In this document: positions 14,797 through 22,875 of the stretch, piece by piece
How the letters are laid out: every line of letters starts with the position of its first letter
How positions within the stretch are numbered: position 1 is the first letter of the stretch
Origin: Arthrobacter livingstonensis
GTDB taxonomy: Bacteria > Actinomycetota > Actinomycetes > Actinomycetales > Micrococcaceae
DNA length: 45,506 nucleotides
NCBI RefSeq assembly: GCF_003219815.1
Contig: NZ_QJVD01000030.1
Location: 1-45,506 of the forward strand
Direction of reading: 5' to 3'
The notes under the pieces: generated by a model
The model's input: the letters and a program-made list of their open reading frames with translations, nothing else
What the model was told of the DNA's origin: nothing
Databases searched by the model: none
Position numbers and translations under genes: made by a program

Positions 14797-15915
14797 GTGA
14801 AGGCACTTCACATTGGCCGCATGGCAGCAGTTCTCACCGTCGGCGCGCTGGCATTGACGGCCTGTGGCACGGACAACGCCGTGACGCCCGGCAACGGCGG
14901 CACTTCAGCGGCTGCGGGCGCATCCGTCTCCGGGACCCTGACCGGCACGGGCGCCACGTCCATCTCCGCCGCCATGGATGCCTGGAAGGCCGGTTTCGAA
15001 TCCGCCAACTCCGGCTCCACGATCCAGTACTCGCCCGAAGGGTCCGGTGCGGGCCGCAAGGCGCTGATTGCCGGTGCTGTGCAGTTTGCCGGTTCCGATG
15101 CCTACATGAAGGACGCCGAACTCGCCGATGCCAAGGCCAAGTGCGGACCCGACGGCGCCATCAACGTCCCGTGGTACATCTCCCCGATCGCCGTTGCGTT
15201 CAATGTCCCCGGTGTGAAGGACCTCAAGCTCGACGCCGCCACGGTCGCCAAGATCTTCCGCGGCGACATCAAGAACTGGAACGACGCCGCCATCAAGGCT
15301 GCGAACCCGTCCGCGACGCTGCCGGACCTGGCCATCACGCCCGTGCACCGATCGGACAACTCCGGCACCACCGAGAACTTCACCGACTACCTGGCCCAGG
15401 CGGCCAAGTCCGTCTGGACCGACGCCAAGTCCGGCGACTGGCCCTCCGCACTGCCGGGAGAAAACGCCAAGGGCACCTCCGGCGTCGTAAAGACCGTGAC
15501 CGAGACGGCCGGCGCCGTCACCTACGCCGACGACTCCGCCGTCACCGACGTGCTGGGCAAGGCCGAACTGAAGGTCGGCGATGCCTACGTGCCCGTCACC
15601 GCCGAGGCTGCGGCGAAGGCTGTCGACGCCGCCAAGGTTGTTGGGGGCCGCTCCGCCAACGACCTCTCACTGAAGCTGGACCGCACCACCACCGCTGCCG
15701 GCGCCTACCCGGCCGTGCTGGTCTCCTACGGCGTGTTCTGTGCCCACTACCCGGACGCCAAGACCGTTGACCTGGTGAAGGCGTTCGGCAACTTCGCAGT
15801 CAGCGACGCCGGCCAGAAGGCTGCCGCCGACGCCGCCAAGAGCGCCCCGCTCTCGGCAGCGCTCGCCGCCAAGGCGAAGGCTTCGATCGACTCCATCACC
15901 GTCGCGGCCAAGTAA
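14797..15915 (+). CDS. pstS: Phosphate ABC transporter, periplasmic-type phosphate-binding lipoprotein
   Basis: PstS captures phosphate outside the membrane and delivers it to PstCA. GTG 14797 was chosen because GAAGAGG lies about 9 bases upstream and the product begins with a proper lipoprotein signal: basic start, hydrophobic core, and lipobox LTAC with Cys23 as the lipidated residue. The mature part carries typical phosphate-binding phrases such as GTGATSISAAMDAW, YSPEGSGAGRKALI, HRSDNSGTTENFTDYL and FRGDIKNWNDAAI. The length (372 residues) is normal. It is the first gene of pstSCAB, behind the PHO-box-like array. The gap to pstC is 30 bases. Confidence 0.96.
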   Translation: MKALHIGRMAAVLTVGALALTACGTDNAVTPGNGGTSAAAGASVSGTLTGTGATSISAAMDAWKAGFESANSGSTIQYSPEGSGAGRKALIAGAVQFAGSDAYMKDAELADAKAKCGPDGAINVPWYISPIAVAFNVPGVKDLKLDAATVAKIFRGDIKNWNDAAIKAANPSATLPDLAITPVHRSDNSGTTENFTDYLAQAAKSVWTDAKSGDWPSALPGENAKGTSGVVKTVTETAGAVTYADDSAVTDVLGKAELKVGDAYVPVTAEAAAKAVDAAKVVGGRSANDLSLKLDRTTTAAGAYPAVLVSYGVFCAHYPDAKTVDLVKAFGNFAVSDAGQKAAADAAKSAPLSAALAAKAKASIDSITVAAK

Positions 15916-15945
15916 GCGACGGCCAAGCCACAAAAAGGTACTAGA

Positions 15946-16878
15946 TTGTCCACCACCAAGCCCGCACGCCGGGCCCTACCTGGCCGCACCTCAGACTTAG
16001 TGTTCTCCGGTGCGGCACTGGGTGCCGGCGTGCTGATAGTAGTTGTGCTGTTCGCAGTCGCCATGTTCTTGGTCATCCAGGCCCTGCCGACGTTCAGCGC
16101 TGCACCCGCCGACATTACGGGAGGCAAGGGGTTTACCTCCTACATCTTCCCGATTGTCATCGGAACGCTGATTGCCGCGGCCATTGCCCTGGTCATCGCA
16201 ACACCCATTGGGATTGCGGTGGCGCTGTTCATCTCGCACTACGCACCCCGCGGCATGGCCCGGGGCCTGGGCTATGTGGTGGACCTCCTGGCAGCCATCC
16301 CCTCAGTCATTTACGGCGCCTGGGGTGCAACCTTCCTGGCCTCGCAGCTGAAGGCTCCGTATCAGTGGCTGGCGGAGAACATGGGCTGGATCCCGATTTT
16401 TGGCGGGCCGGCGTCCGGCACCGGCAAGACCATCCTGACTGCCGGAATCGTGCTGGCGGTCATGGTCCTGCCCATCATTGCCTCCCTGGCCCGCGAAATT
16501 TTCCTGCAGGCGCCCATGCTGCACCAGGAAGCGGCGTTGGCATTGGGTGCCACCCGGTGGGAAATGATCCGGATGGCCGTGCTTCCCTTTGCCCGCGGCG
16601 GCATCATCAGCGCCGTCATGCTGGGGCTGGGACGCGCACTGGGTGAAACCATGGCCGTGGCCCTGGTGCTCTCCTCCGGGCCGTTGATCGCGTCGCTGAT
16701 CCGCTCCGGCAACCAGACCATCGCGGCCGAAATCGCCTTGAACTTCCCCGAGGCGTTTGGGCTGCGCCTCAATGAACTGATTGCAGCGGGCCTGGTCCTG
16801 TTCCTCATCACCCTGCTGGTGAACATGGTGGCCCGCTGGATCATCAGCCGGCACAAAGAATTCTCGGGAGCCAACTGA
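15946..16878 (+). CDS. pstC: Phosphate ABC transporter permease PstC
   Basis: A 310-residue inner-membrane permease with six expected transmembrane helices. The N-terminal segment (residues 20-45) is the first helix. The EAA-type loop that contacts PstB is seen in QEAALALGATRWEMIRMAVLPFARGGI. It pairs with PstA to form the channel. The start is TTG 15946, preceded by AAAAAGG about 8 bases upstream; no ATG or GTG fits better without losing the first helix. The stop overlaps the pstA ATG by one base (TGATG), so translation is coupled. Confidence 0.95.
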   Translation: MSTTKPARRALPGRTSDLVFSGAALGAGVLIVVVLFAVAMFLVIQALPTFSAAPADITGGKGFTSYIFPIVIGTLIAAAIALVIATPIGIAVALFISHYAPRGMARGLGYVVDLLAAIPSVIYGAWGATFLASQLKAPYQWLAENMGWIPIFGGPASGTGKTILTAGIVLAVMVLPIIASLAREIFLQAPMLHQEAALALGATRWEMIRMAVLPFARGGIISAVMLGLGRALGETMAVALVLSSGPLIASLIRSGNQTIAAEIALNFPEAFGLRLNELIAAGLVLFLITLLVNMVARWIISRHKEFSGAN

Positions 16879-17984
16879 TGGCCACGCTCATGACCGAACG
16901 CAAGCGCTCCGCACTGACCCGCGGCCGCCTGCCCAAGTACACGCCCTACGTGGTGGCCGGTTCCGCCATCGTGGTGGCCGCCGCACTCATGGCCCTCATC
17001 GGCTTCAACGCCTTTGGCTGGGCCGTGCTCTCCGCCGTATTGTTTGCCGCGGGCAATGTGGCGAGCTCCGCCGTCGTCGAAGGCCGCCGCAGGGCCACCG
17101 ACAAACTGGCCACCTCCCTGGTGGTGGGCGCATTCCTGGTGGCGCTGCTTCCGCTGGTCTCGGTGATCTGGACCGTGCTGGTCAACGGGGTGCCCGGCCT
17201 GCTCACGCCCGGCTTCCTGGGCACGTCCATGAAGGGCGTCACGGGCGCCGTGGACAACGCCTCGGTCGCCGGCCACACGCAGGTGCTGGGCGGTGTCTAC
17301 CACGCCCTCCTCGGCTCGGTGCTGATCACCTTCTGGGCAACGCTGATCTCCGTGCCGGTGGGCCTGCTGACCTCCATCTACCTGGTGGAATACAGCGCGG
17401 ACAACAAGTTCTCCAAGGTCATCACGTTCCTGGTGGACGTCATGACCGGCATTCCCTCCATTGTGGCCGGCCTGTTCGCCGCGGCCTTTTTCGGCCTGAT
17501 CATGGGGCCGGGAACGAAGACCGGGTTCGTGGCCGCCCTGGCACTTTCGGTGCTGATGATCCCCGTGGTGGTGCGCTCCAGCGAGGAAATGCTCAAGATT
17601 GTGCCCAACGAACTTCGTGAAGCCGCCTATGCCCTCGGCGTCCGCAAGTGGCGCACCATTTTGAAGGTGGTCATTCCGACGGCGATCTCCGGCATTGCCT
17701 CCGGCGTCACCCTGGCCATTGCCCGGGTCATCGGCGAAACCGCGCCGCTGCTCGTGACGGCCGGGTTCGCGACGCAGATCAACTCCAACGTGTTTGCCGG
17801 ATGGATGGCGTCGCTGCCCACGTTCATCTACACGCAGATCATGACGCCCACCTCGCCGTCCAACCCCGACCCGTCCGCGCAGCGCGCCTGGGCCGCGGCC
17901 CTGCTGCTGATCCTGCTGGTCATGCTCCTGAACCTCGGTGCCCGCCTCGTGGCGCGCCTGTTCGCTCCCAAGACCGGCCGCTAG
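16878..17984 (+). CDS. pstA: Phosphate ABC transporter permease PstA
   Basis: A 368-residue permease, longer than E. coli PstA because of two additional N-terminal hydrophobic segments (residues 24-60), which is usual in actinobacteria. The conserved loop REAAYALGVRKWRTILKVVIP contacts the ATPase. A phrase near the middle, SVPVGLLTSIYLVEYS, and the segment MTGIPSIVAGLF are typical for PstA. It overlaps pstC by one base and is followed by pstB after 25 bases. Confidence 0.95.
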   Translation: MATLMTERKRSALTRGRLPKYTPYVVAGSAIVVAAALMALIGFNAFGWAVLSAVLFAAGNVASSAVVEGRRRATDKLATSLVVGAFLVALLPLVSVIWTVLVNGVPGLLTPGFLGTSMKGVTGAVDNASVAGHTQVLGGVYHALLGSVLITFWATLISVPVGLLTSIYLVEYSADNKFSKVITFLVDVMTGIPSIVAGLFAAAFFGLIMGPGTKTGFVAALALSVLMIPVVVRSSEEMLKIVPNELREAAYALGVRKWRTILKVVIPTAISGIASGVTLAIARVIGETAPLLVTAGFATQINSNVFAGWMASLPTFIYTQIMTPTSPSNPDPSAQRAWAAALLLILLVMLLNLGARLVARLFAPKTGR

Positions 17985-18009
17985 AACTTAAGAAACGGAA
18001 CTTTCAACT

Positions 18010-18789
18010 ATGTCCAAACGCATCGACGTCAGCGAACTGAACGTCTATTACAGCGACTTCCTGGCCGTGGAGGATGTCAGCATCACCCTGGACGCCAAGT
18101 CCGTCACCGCCTTCATTGGGCCGTCGGGCTGTGGCAAGTCGACGTTCCTGCGCACCCTGAACCGCATGCACGAGGTCATCCCCGGTGCCCGCGTTGAGGG
18201 CAGGGTGCTGCTGGACGGGGACAACCTGTACGCCGACGGCGTGGACCCCGTGACCGTCCGCAGCCAGATTGGCATGGTCTTCCAGCGTCCCAACCCGTTC
18301 CCCACCATGAGCATCCGCGACAACGTCCTTGCCGGCGTCAAGCTGAACAACCGGCGCATCTCGCGGGCGGACGCTGACGAGCTGGTGGAGAAATCGCTGC
18401 AGAGCGCCAACCTGTGGAACGAGGTCAAGGACCGTCTGCAGAAGCCCGGCTCCGGCCTGTCCGGGGGCCAGCAGCAGCGCCTGTGCATCGCCCGCGCCAT
18501 CGCCGTCTCCCCGGACGTGATCCTGATGGACGAGCCCTGCTCCGCCCTGGACCCGATCTCCACTCTCGCCATTGAAGACCTCATCAACGAGCTCAAGGAC
18601 GAATACACGGTGGTCATCGTCACGCACAACATGCAGCAGGCCGCCCGGGTGTCCGACAAGACGGCGTTCTTCAACATCGCCGGCACGGGAAAGCCCGGCA
18701 GGCTGATCGAGTTTGCCGAGACCGCCACGATCTTCAACAACCCGGGGCAAAAGTCCACCGAGGACTACGTGTCCGGCCGCTTCGGGTAA
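18010..18789 (+). CDS. pstB: Phosphate ABC transporter ATP-binding protein PstB
   Basis: The 259-residue ATPase that drives PstCA. Walker [10 protein letters not shown] lies at 37-45, the Q-loop in [10 protein letters not shown] (90-98), the signature LSGGQQQR at 150-157, Walker B ILMDEP at 171-176, and the switch His in VTHNMQQ. The N-terminal phrase [15 protein letters not shown] is standard for PstB. It ends the operon: phoU, which follows pstB in many bacteria, is not here, and a palindromic terminator starts 9 bases after the stop. Confidence 0.97.
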   Translation: MSKRIDVSELNVYYSDFLAVEDVSITLDAKSVTAFIGPSGCGKSTFLRTLNRMHEVIPGARVEGRVLLDGDNLYADGVDPVTVRSQIGMVFQRPNPFPTMSIRDNVLAGVKLNNRRISRADADELVEKSLQSANLWNEVKDRLQKPGSGLSGGQQQRLCIARAIAVSPDVILMDEPCSALDPISTLAIEDLINELKDEYTVVIVTHNMQQAARVSDKTAFFNIAGTGKPGRLIEFAETATIFNNPGQKSTEDYVSGRFG

Positions 18790-18797
18790 TCTCCCTC

Positions 18798-18858
18798 GTT
18801 GAGGTTGGAGGTAATGCCCCCATTCCGCGCGGATAGGGTCATGATCTCCAACGTCAAC
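18798..18858. terminator. Palindromic element, copy 1 (between convergent pstB and the DUF559 gene)
   Basis: gttgaggttggag at 18798-18810 faces ctccaacgtcaac at 18846-18858 (12 of 13 positions pair), with further partial pairing inside. It lies between two convergent 3' ends and overlaps the last bases of the DUF559 gene, so it fits a bidirectional terminator. It is closely similar to copy 2 at 19851-19912 (about 52 of 63 positions identical by eye). Confidence 0.8.
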
Positions 18859-19804
18859 GGTCCTCTTGACCGCCCGGCCATCCCTGAGCGCGGAGTGCTT
18901 CCCTTATGCGTACGACGACGGCCTGCTGGCCACCCGCATCCAGCACGCCCTGGGAGATGCGCACCTGCCGCCAGCCCAGCTGCGCCATCAGGTGGTCGCG
19001 GCCGTCATCGATGCCCTTTTGCTTCACGGAGCGGTGGTGTGCGCCGTCGTATTCAAGGGCGACCTTCCATTCCGGCAGGGCGAGATCCGGCCACGAGCAG
19101 TCCTGCCCGTTGAGATCCTTGACCACGTAATTCAGGACCGGTTCCGGGAGGCCGGCACGCTGCAGCGCCAGGCGGAGCTTGGTTTCCGGCGGCGAGTCCG
19201 CGCCCACACGGATCAGCTCAGCCGCTTCGCGGGCCTTCACGAGTCCCCGGCGGCGAAACTCATGCCGGAGCCCTTCCTTGAGGCCGGCCAGCGTCACCAA
19301 GGCAATCCGGGGCGGGCCAAAACTGCGGTGGTGCTCACAGACCAGGAAGTCCCCGGCCGCCACCAGATCCTCGAGGTCCAGCAGGGAAGCCAAATCCAGC
19401 CAGGTTCGCAGGGGCGAAGTGACGGCGAGCCCCTGAACCCAGCAAATCTCACCAGGCTTGAAACTGGTGTGGTGGCCGGTGATGCCCTTGCGCTGCGGCG
19501 GGCTGACCGGGGAGTCCCTTGAGATGTGTATTTGGAAACTTCCGCCCAGCCAGGCAGGCAACGGGATCTTCCACAGGCGAGCCGCAGTGACGTGGCTTGC
19601 CACTCCGTCCGGGGTCACCTCGAGTATTGGCCGGATCAGATCCGCGAGCCCCTGAGCCACGCCCCACGGCACCCTGATCCCACGGCTGGGCGTGTGCAGC
19701 CCCCGATTGGCCGTCTGCTTGCGCGTCACGCCGCAGGCATCGGACTCGTTCAAGGTAAATGATCGTCCCTGAATCGGTTCCGGAAGCGGTGTGGCCTGGT
19801 GCAT
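18854..19804 (-). CDS. DUF559-type endonuclease-like protein with N-terminal AbiEi-like region
   Basis: A 316-residue protein of a type common in actinobacteria. The N-terminal half (DACGVTRKQTANRGLHTPSRGIRVP, about residues 22-46) recalls the AbiEi-like antitoxin wing, though this is a weak likeness. The C-terminal third has the restriction-fold pattern of DUF559 / Vsr-like proteins: Glu in DSPPETKLRLAL, Asp in WPDLALPEWKVALEYDG, then a helix-rich end. No toxin (AbiEii) partner lies beside it. The actual activity is unknown. It stands alone between the pst operon and the pit gene, and is bracketed by two near-identical palindromes. The start at ATG 19804 has AAGGG directly adjacent, too close for a normal site, so the start is uncertain. 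Confidence 0.8.
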   Translation of the reverse strand: MHQATPLPEPIQGRSFTLNESDACGVTRKQTANRGLHTPSRGIRVPWGVAQGLADLIRPILEVTPDGVASHVTAARLWKIPLPAWLGGSFQIHISRDSPVSPPQRKGITGHHTSFKPGEICWVQGLAVTSPLRTWLDLASLLDLEDLVAAGDFLVCEHHRSFGPPRIALVTLAGLKEGLRHEFRRRGLVKAREAAELIRVGADSPPETKLRLALQRAGLPEPVLNYVVKDLNGQDCSWPDLALPEWKVALEYDGAHHRSVKQKGIDDGRDHLMAQLGWRQVRISQGVLDAGGQQAVVVRIREALRAQGWPGGQEDR

Positions 19805-19850
19805 CCCTTAAGTCTGGCCCGGATTTTCGCCTCGTTTTGAGTTATCCACA

Positions 19851-19912
19851 GCTTGAGGTTGGAGATCATGACCCTATTTCCCCCGGATGGGGTCGTGATC
19901 TCCAACCTCAAC
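19851..19912. terminator. Palindromic element, copy 2 (downstream of pit)
   Basis: ttgaggttggagatcatgac at 19853-19872 faces its near-perfect reverse complement ending at 19911, giving a stem of about 23 bp with two mismatches around a loop rich in C. It lies after the stop of pit (minus strand) and 46 bases upstream of the DUF559 start, so it would terminate pit transcription. It has the same orientation and nearly the same sequence as copy 1. Confidence 0.85.
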
Positions 19913-19944
19913 GGGCGGGGCGCTCAGGGCCCGCGCCGGGACGC

Positions 19945-20955
19945 TCAGGCCAGCGGCGACAGCGCCAAGAGGAACAGCGCCCCGAGGAACGCGCAGGCGA
20001 AGGGCGTTGCCACCCACATCCACACGATGCGGCGCATGACGCGGCCGTTGGCGACGGAGAACCGCTGGTTCCGCCCCGCCCCGGCAATGGCGGAGGTGAC
20101 GGTGTGCGTAGTGGATAGCGGCAGTGCCAGGCCGATGGCGCCCACAAACAGCAGCCCGGCGGCCACGATCTGCGCCACGAAGCCGCGCATGGGGTCCAGC
20201 CGGACCAGCCGGTGCCCCAGTGTGTAGGAGATCCGCCAGCCGCCACACAAAGTCCCCGCGGTCAGCATCACGGCCGTAAACACCGGCACCCACAGCGGGA
20301 CCTCCCCGGCCACGCCCACACCGGCGGCCAGAAGCGCGAACAGGACAACCGCCGTCGTGCGCTGGCCGTCCTGGAGCCCGTGCCCAAACGCCACGGCGGC
20401 GCCGGCCACGGACTGGATCTGGCGCGTGCGCCGGAACGCCCGGCCCGGCGTTGTGTTCCGAAGCGCCCATGCAGTGGGGTAGACGGCCGCGAATCCCAGC
20501 ACAAAGGCGATCACGGGGGAGATGAGCAGCGGCAGCACCACCAGGGTCAGCAGCGTGGCGTTGATGCCCTGCAACGGCGCGTGGCCCAGCATGGCAGAGC
20601 CCAGTGACGCACCCACCAGTCCGCTGATCAGTGCGTGCGTGGACGACGACGGGTATCCCCGCCACCATTGGTGCACGCCCCACAAACACGCGCCCAGGAG
20701 TCCCGCCAGCAGCAGGAGCAGGCCCGTGCGCCCGGGCGGCACCGTGAACAGGTGGCCGGCAAAAACGGCCACCAGGGCCACGCTGAGCAGGGCGCCGAGA
20801 CAGTTGAAGAGCCCGGCCAGCAGCACGGCGTAGGTGGGTGTCAGGGCGCGGGACCGCACGGAAAGTGCGACGGCGGAGGAGGCGTCGCGGAAACCGTTCA
20901 GGAACGCGAAGATCGCCGCAGCGACGATCACGGCGCCGAGCAGGAACGGCACCAA
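19945..20955 (-). CDS. pit: Inorganic phosphate transporter, PiT family
   Basis: A low-affinity, cation- or proton-coupled phosphate importer of 336 residues with about ten hydrophobic helices. The two family repeats are visible: NGFRDASSAVALSVRSRAL near the start with SSSTHALISGLVGASLG, and FGHGLQDGQRTTAVV with LPLSTTHTVTSAIAG in the second half. The start is TTG 20955 or GTG 20952, two bases after the stop of the DUF47 gene; AAGGA lies 9 bases before the TTG. The order DUF47-pit is the usual pairing in bacteria, with the DUF47 protein thought to control the transporter. Confidence 0.93.
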   Translation of the reverse strand: MVPFLLGAVIVAAAIFAFLNGFRDASSAVALSVRSRALTPTYAVLLAGLFNCLGALLSVALVAVFAGHLFTVPPGRTGLLLLLAGLLGACLWGVHQWWRGYPSSSTHALISGLVGASLGSAMLGHAPLQGINATLLTLVVLPLLISPVIAFVLGFAAVYPTAWALRNTTPGRAFRRTRQIQSVAGAAVAFGHGLQDGQRTTAVVLFALLAAGVGVAGEVPLWVPVFTAVMLTAGTLCGGWRISYTLGHRLVRLDPMRGFVAQIVAAGLLFVGAIGLALPLSTTHTVTSAIAGAGRNQRFSVANGRVMRRIVWMWVATPFACAFLGALFLLALSPLA

Positions 20956-20957
20956 GG

Positions 20958-21575
20958 TCAGGATTCCTTGACGATGATGCTGCCCACCTGGGTGGCGACG
21001 GCACGCATCCTTGTGCTGGCGGCGGCGAACTGGTCGGCCACGGAGCGGTACTTGGCAAAGCTGGTGGGGCTGTGGGCCTCCAGCAGCTCGGCCACCAGGA
21101 CCCGGTGCGTGTGGTCGGCGCGCTTGGCCAGGCGCAGGATTTCCAACCAGTAGTCCTCCAGCGAATCAAGGTCGTTGAGCGACTTCATTGCCGTGACGGT
21201 CAGTTCGGCCTGACGGGCCAGGATCTCCAACTGGTCGGCGGCACGCGGCGGGATGCGGTCAAGTGAATACAGTTCCACGAGTTCGGCGGCGCCGGTAAGG
21301 GTCTCGCTGGCTTCGTTGAGCAGCCGGCCCAGGGCGTAGAGGTCCTCGCGGGGGAGCGGGTTGATGAAGCTGGTGCGCATGGTGGTCAGCAGGGTGGAGA
21401 AGTGGGCCGTTGCAGCCCCTTCATGCTGGCGCATCGTTTCAGCCAGGGCGGGGAAGTCGGCACGCCGGGCACCGAGCAGTTCGGCCAGGGTGTGGGTGGC
21501 CGCCAGGACCTTCCCGGCCATGAGGGCCAGCGTGTCCAGGCCGGCAGTCTCTTTGCCAAAGAACTGCAACTTCAC
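20958..21575 (-). CDS. DUF47 (PhoU-like) protein, probable Pit regulator
   Basis: A 205-residue, almost entirely helical protein. The start was set at GTG 21575 (VKLQFFGKETAGLD), which has AAAGG about 9 bases upstream and gives the usual N-terminus; the longer frame to 21668 adds a Cys/Arg-rich leader without family likeness. Members share the PhoU-type three-helix bundles and lie next to pit genes. The segment RADHTHRVLVAEL with acidic neighbours could bind metal, as in PhoU. It is cotranscribed with pit (two-base gap to the pit TTG). Confidence 0.9.
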   Translation of the reverse strand: MKLQFFGKETAGLDTLALMAGKVLAATHTLAELLGARRADFPALAETMRQHEGAATAHFSTLLTTMRTSFINPLPREDLYALGRLLNEASETLTGAAELVELYSLDRIPPRAADQLEILARQAELTVTAMKSLNDLDSLEDYWLEILRLAKRADHTHRVLVAELLEAHSPTSFAKYRSVADQFAAASTRMRAVATQVGSIIVKES

Positions 21576-21613
21576 TGTGGAGGCCTTTGTTTTTCGTGGA
21601 ACATCCGGGCACA

Positions 21614-21709
21614 AAAAGTGGTGCCGAACCGGGAGCGCCTCTCGGCACAGGGCCGCTCGAAGCGGCAATAAAATGGAGCCCGGGGGTTCCGCAGTTCGAC
21701 ACCACTTTT
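21614..21709. repeat. 16-bp inverted repeat upstream of the DUF47-pit operon
   Basis: aaaagtggtgccgaac at 21614-21629 and gttcgacaccactttt at 21694-21709 are reverse complements at 15 of 16 positions and enclose 64 bases. The arrangement covers the probable promoter of the DUF47-pit operon. It may be a looping operator pair or a remnant of a small insertion; no gene lies inside. Confidence 0.75.
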
Positions 21710-21809
21710 AGTGTTCTACGTTGAGTCCCTGCTGTCAACCGGAGCCGGTGAACGACACCATAAACGGTGGTTGTACAGGTGGTTGGGGCCACAAAACGGA
21801 CATGGATCC

Positions 21810-22457
21810 TTAGTCCAGGTCACCCTTGCGCCAGGACGCGGCTGCGCCCTCCAGGTCCTCGGCCGTGCGCACCAGCTGGTGGGCCTTCTTGGTCAGGGTG
21901 CGGGCATGGTCAGGATGTGCGGCCTCGCGGTCGTTCGCCACGGAGGCCTGGCCCAGCGCCACCACACGGCAAAAGGCGGCGGAACGTTCCAGCGCAACGT
22001 CGAAGTCGCCGTCGAACGCGCCGGAAAGGATGGCGTCCGCCATGGTGGTGATTTCCTCGGCACCCGGCGGCTCGGCCACGCCGGCGACGGCGTTCGCCAC
22101 CTGCGCACGGTGCTGGCCCGCGCGGAAGAAAATGCTGATGCCTTCCGGGTCCTGAAGGGTGGCGGCGCGCAGTGCGTACAGCCGCCACAGCGCGCCGGGC
22201 AGGGAGCGGGCGGGGCTGGCTGCCCACATCTCGGCGATGGCTTCCAGGCCCTGCCGGTCCGCGAGCTTGACCAGGCGTTTGGTGATGGCGGGGTCGTTGC
22301 TCTCCCGGCCGCCCCTGACCAGGGCCCGGGCAGCAAGGTGCGCGGCCTCGGAAACGCGGGCGGGGTCCGTCCCGCCAGTGAACGGCTCGAAGTCTGCCGG
22401 TGCAAACGGCAACGGCTTGTGCGGTCGGGGTGTTCGGTTGCCTGGTTCTTCCTTCAT
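21810..22457 (-). CDS. Conserved actinobacterial protein of unknown function
   Basis: Not recognised as a named family. It has 215 residues and is predicted soluble and helical. It begins with a proline-rich stretch (PRPHKPLPFAPADFEPFTGG), then alternates helices rich in Ala, Leu and Arg up to the C-terminus. No signal peptide or membrane segment is seen. The codon use and GC-rich third positions match its neighbours, so it is probably an old chromosomal gene. It diverges from tRNA-Lys, and the start at ATG 22457 is not marked by a strong ribosome binding site. Confidence 0.75.
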   Translation of the reverse strand: MKEEPGNRTPRPHKPLPFAPADFEPFTGGTDPARVSEAAHLAARALVRGGRESNDPAITKRLVKLADRQGLEAIAEMWAASPARSLPGALWRLYALRAATLQDPEGISIFFRAGQHRAQVANAVAGVAEPPGAEEITTMADAILSGAFDGDFDVALERSAAFCRVVALGQASVANDREAAHPDHARTLTKKAHQLVRTAEDLEGAAASWRKGDLD

Positions 22458-22619
22458 GAGTCGACACTACGCCAGCTGCGCGGCGGGGTCGAGGGAGCAG
22501 GCCGGGGTGTTGTGGCACCAGCCTGACTGCCGGAGCCCGGGGTGCAATTGCAATCCGACGCGTGCCGTGCGGTAGTCTAAATTCCGACAACTTTTCTTTT
22601 GAAAGGCTGTCGCTAGGTC

Positions 22620-22695
22620 GGGCCTTTAGCTCAGTTGGTAGAGCATCGGACTTTTAATCCGTGGGTCGCGGGTTCGAGCCCCGCAGGGCCCACCA
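22620..22695 (+). tRNA. tRNA-Lys (anticodon TTT)
   Basis: A complete 76-base cloverleaf. The acceptor pairs GGGCCTT with AGGGCCC (one G-T pair), the D arm is TAGCTCAGTTGGTAGAGC, the anticodon loop CTTTTAA places TTT at positions 34-36 (22653-22655), the T arm has GGTTCGAGCC, and CCA is encoded at 22693-22695. No repeat of its 3' end was found downstream, so there is no sign of an integrated element. Confidence 0.97.
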
Positions 22696-22875
22696 ACAAA
22701 CCGCAGGCAGGTGCCACATATCCATGGTCCCGGCCTGCGGTTCTTATTTGCCCGGGGCCGGACAGGTGCGGCCCCGCCGTCGCGAAACGGTCCGCAGGAA
22801 TGCCCCGCCCTCGGCGCTGCCGCCCCGGCTTGCGCAGGCTGCCGGGCTGCCGCACCAAGATGGCAAGATGGATTC

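Noticed and set aside
18854-19804. A complete AbiE-type toxin-antitoxin pair
   Set aside because: Only the AbiEi-like/DUF559 protein is present; no nucleotidyltransferase-like AbiEii gene lies on either side.
22620-22695. tRNA-Lys as an attachment site of an integrated element
   Set aside because: No integrase gene and no repeat of the tRNA 3' end were seen nearby; the downstream genes are ordinary chromosomal ones.
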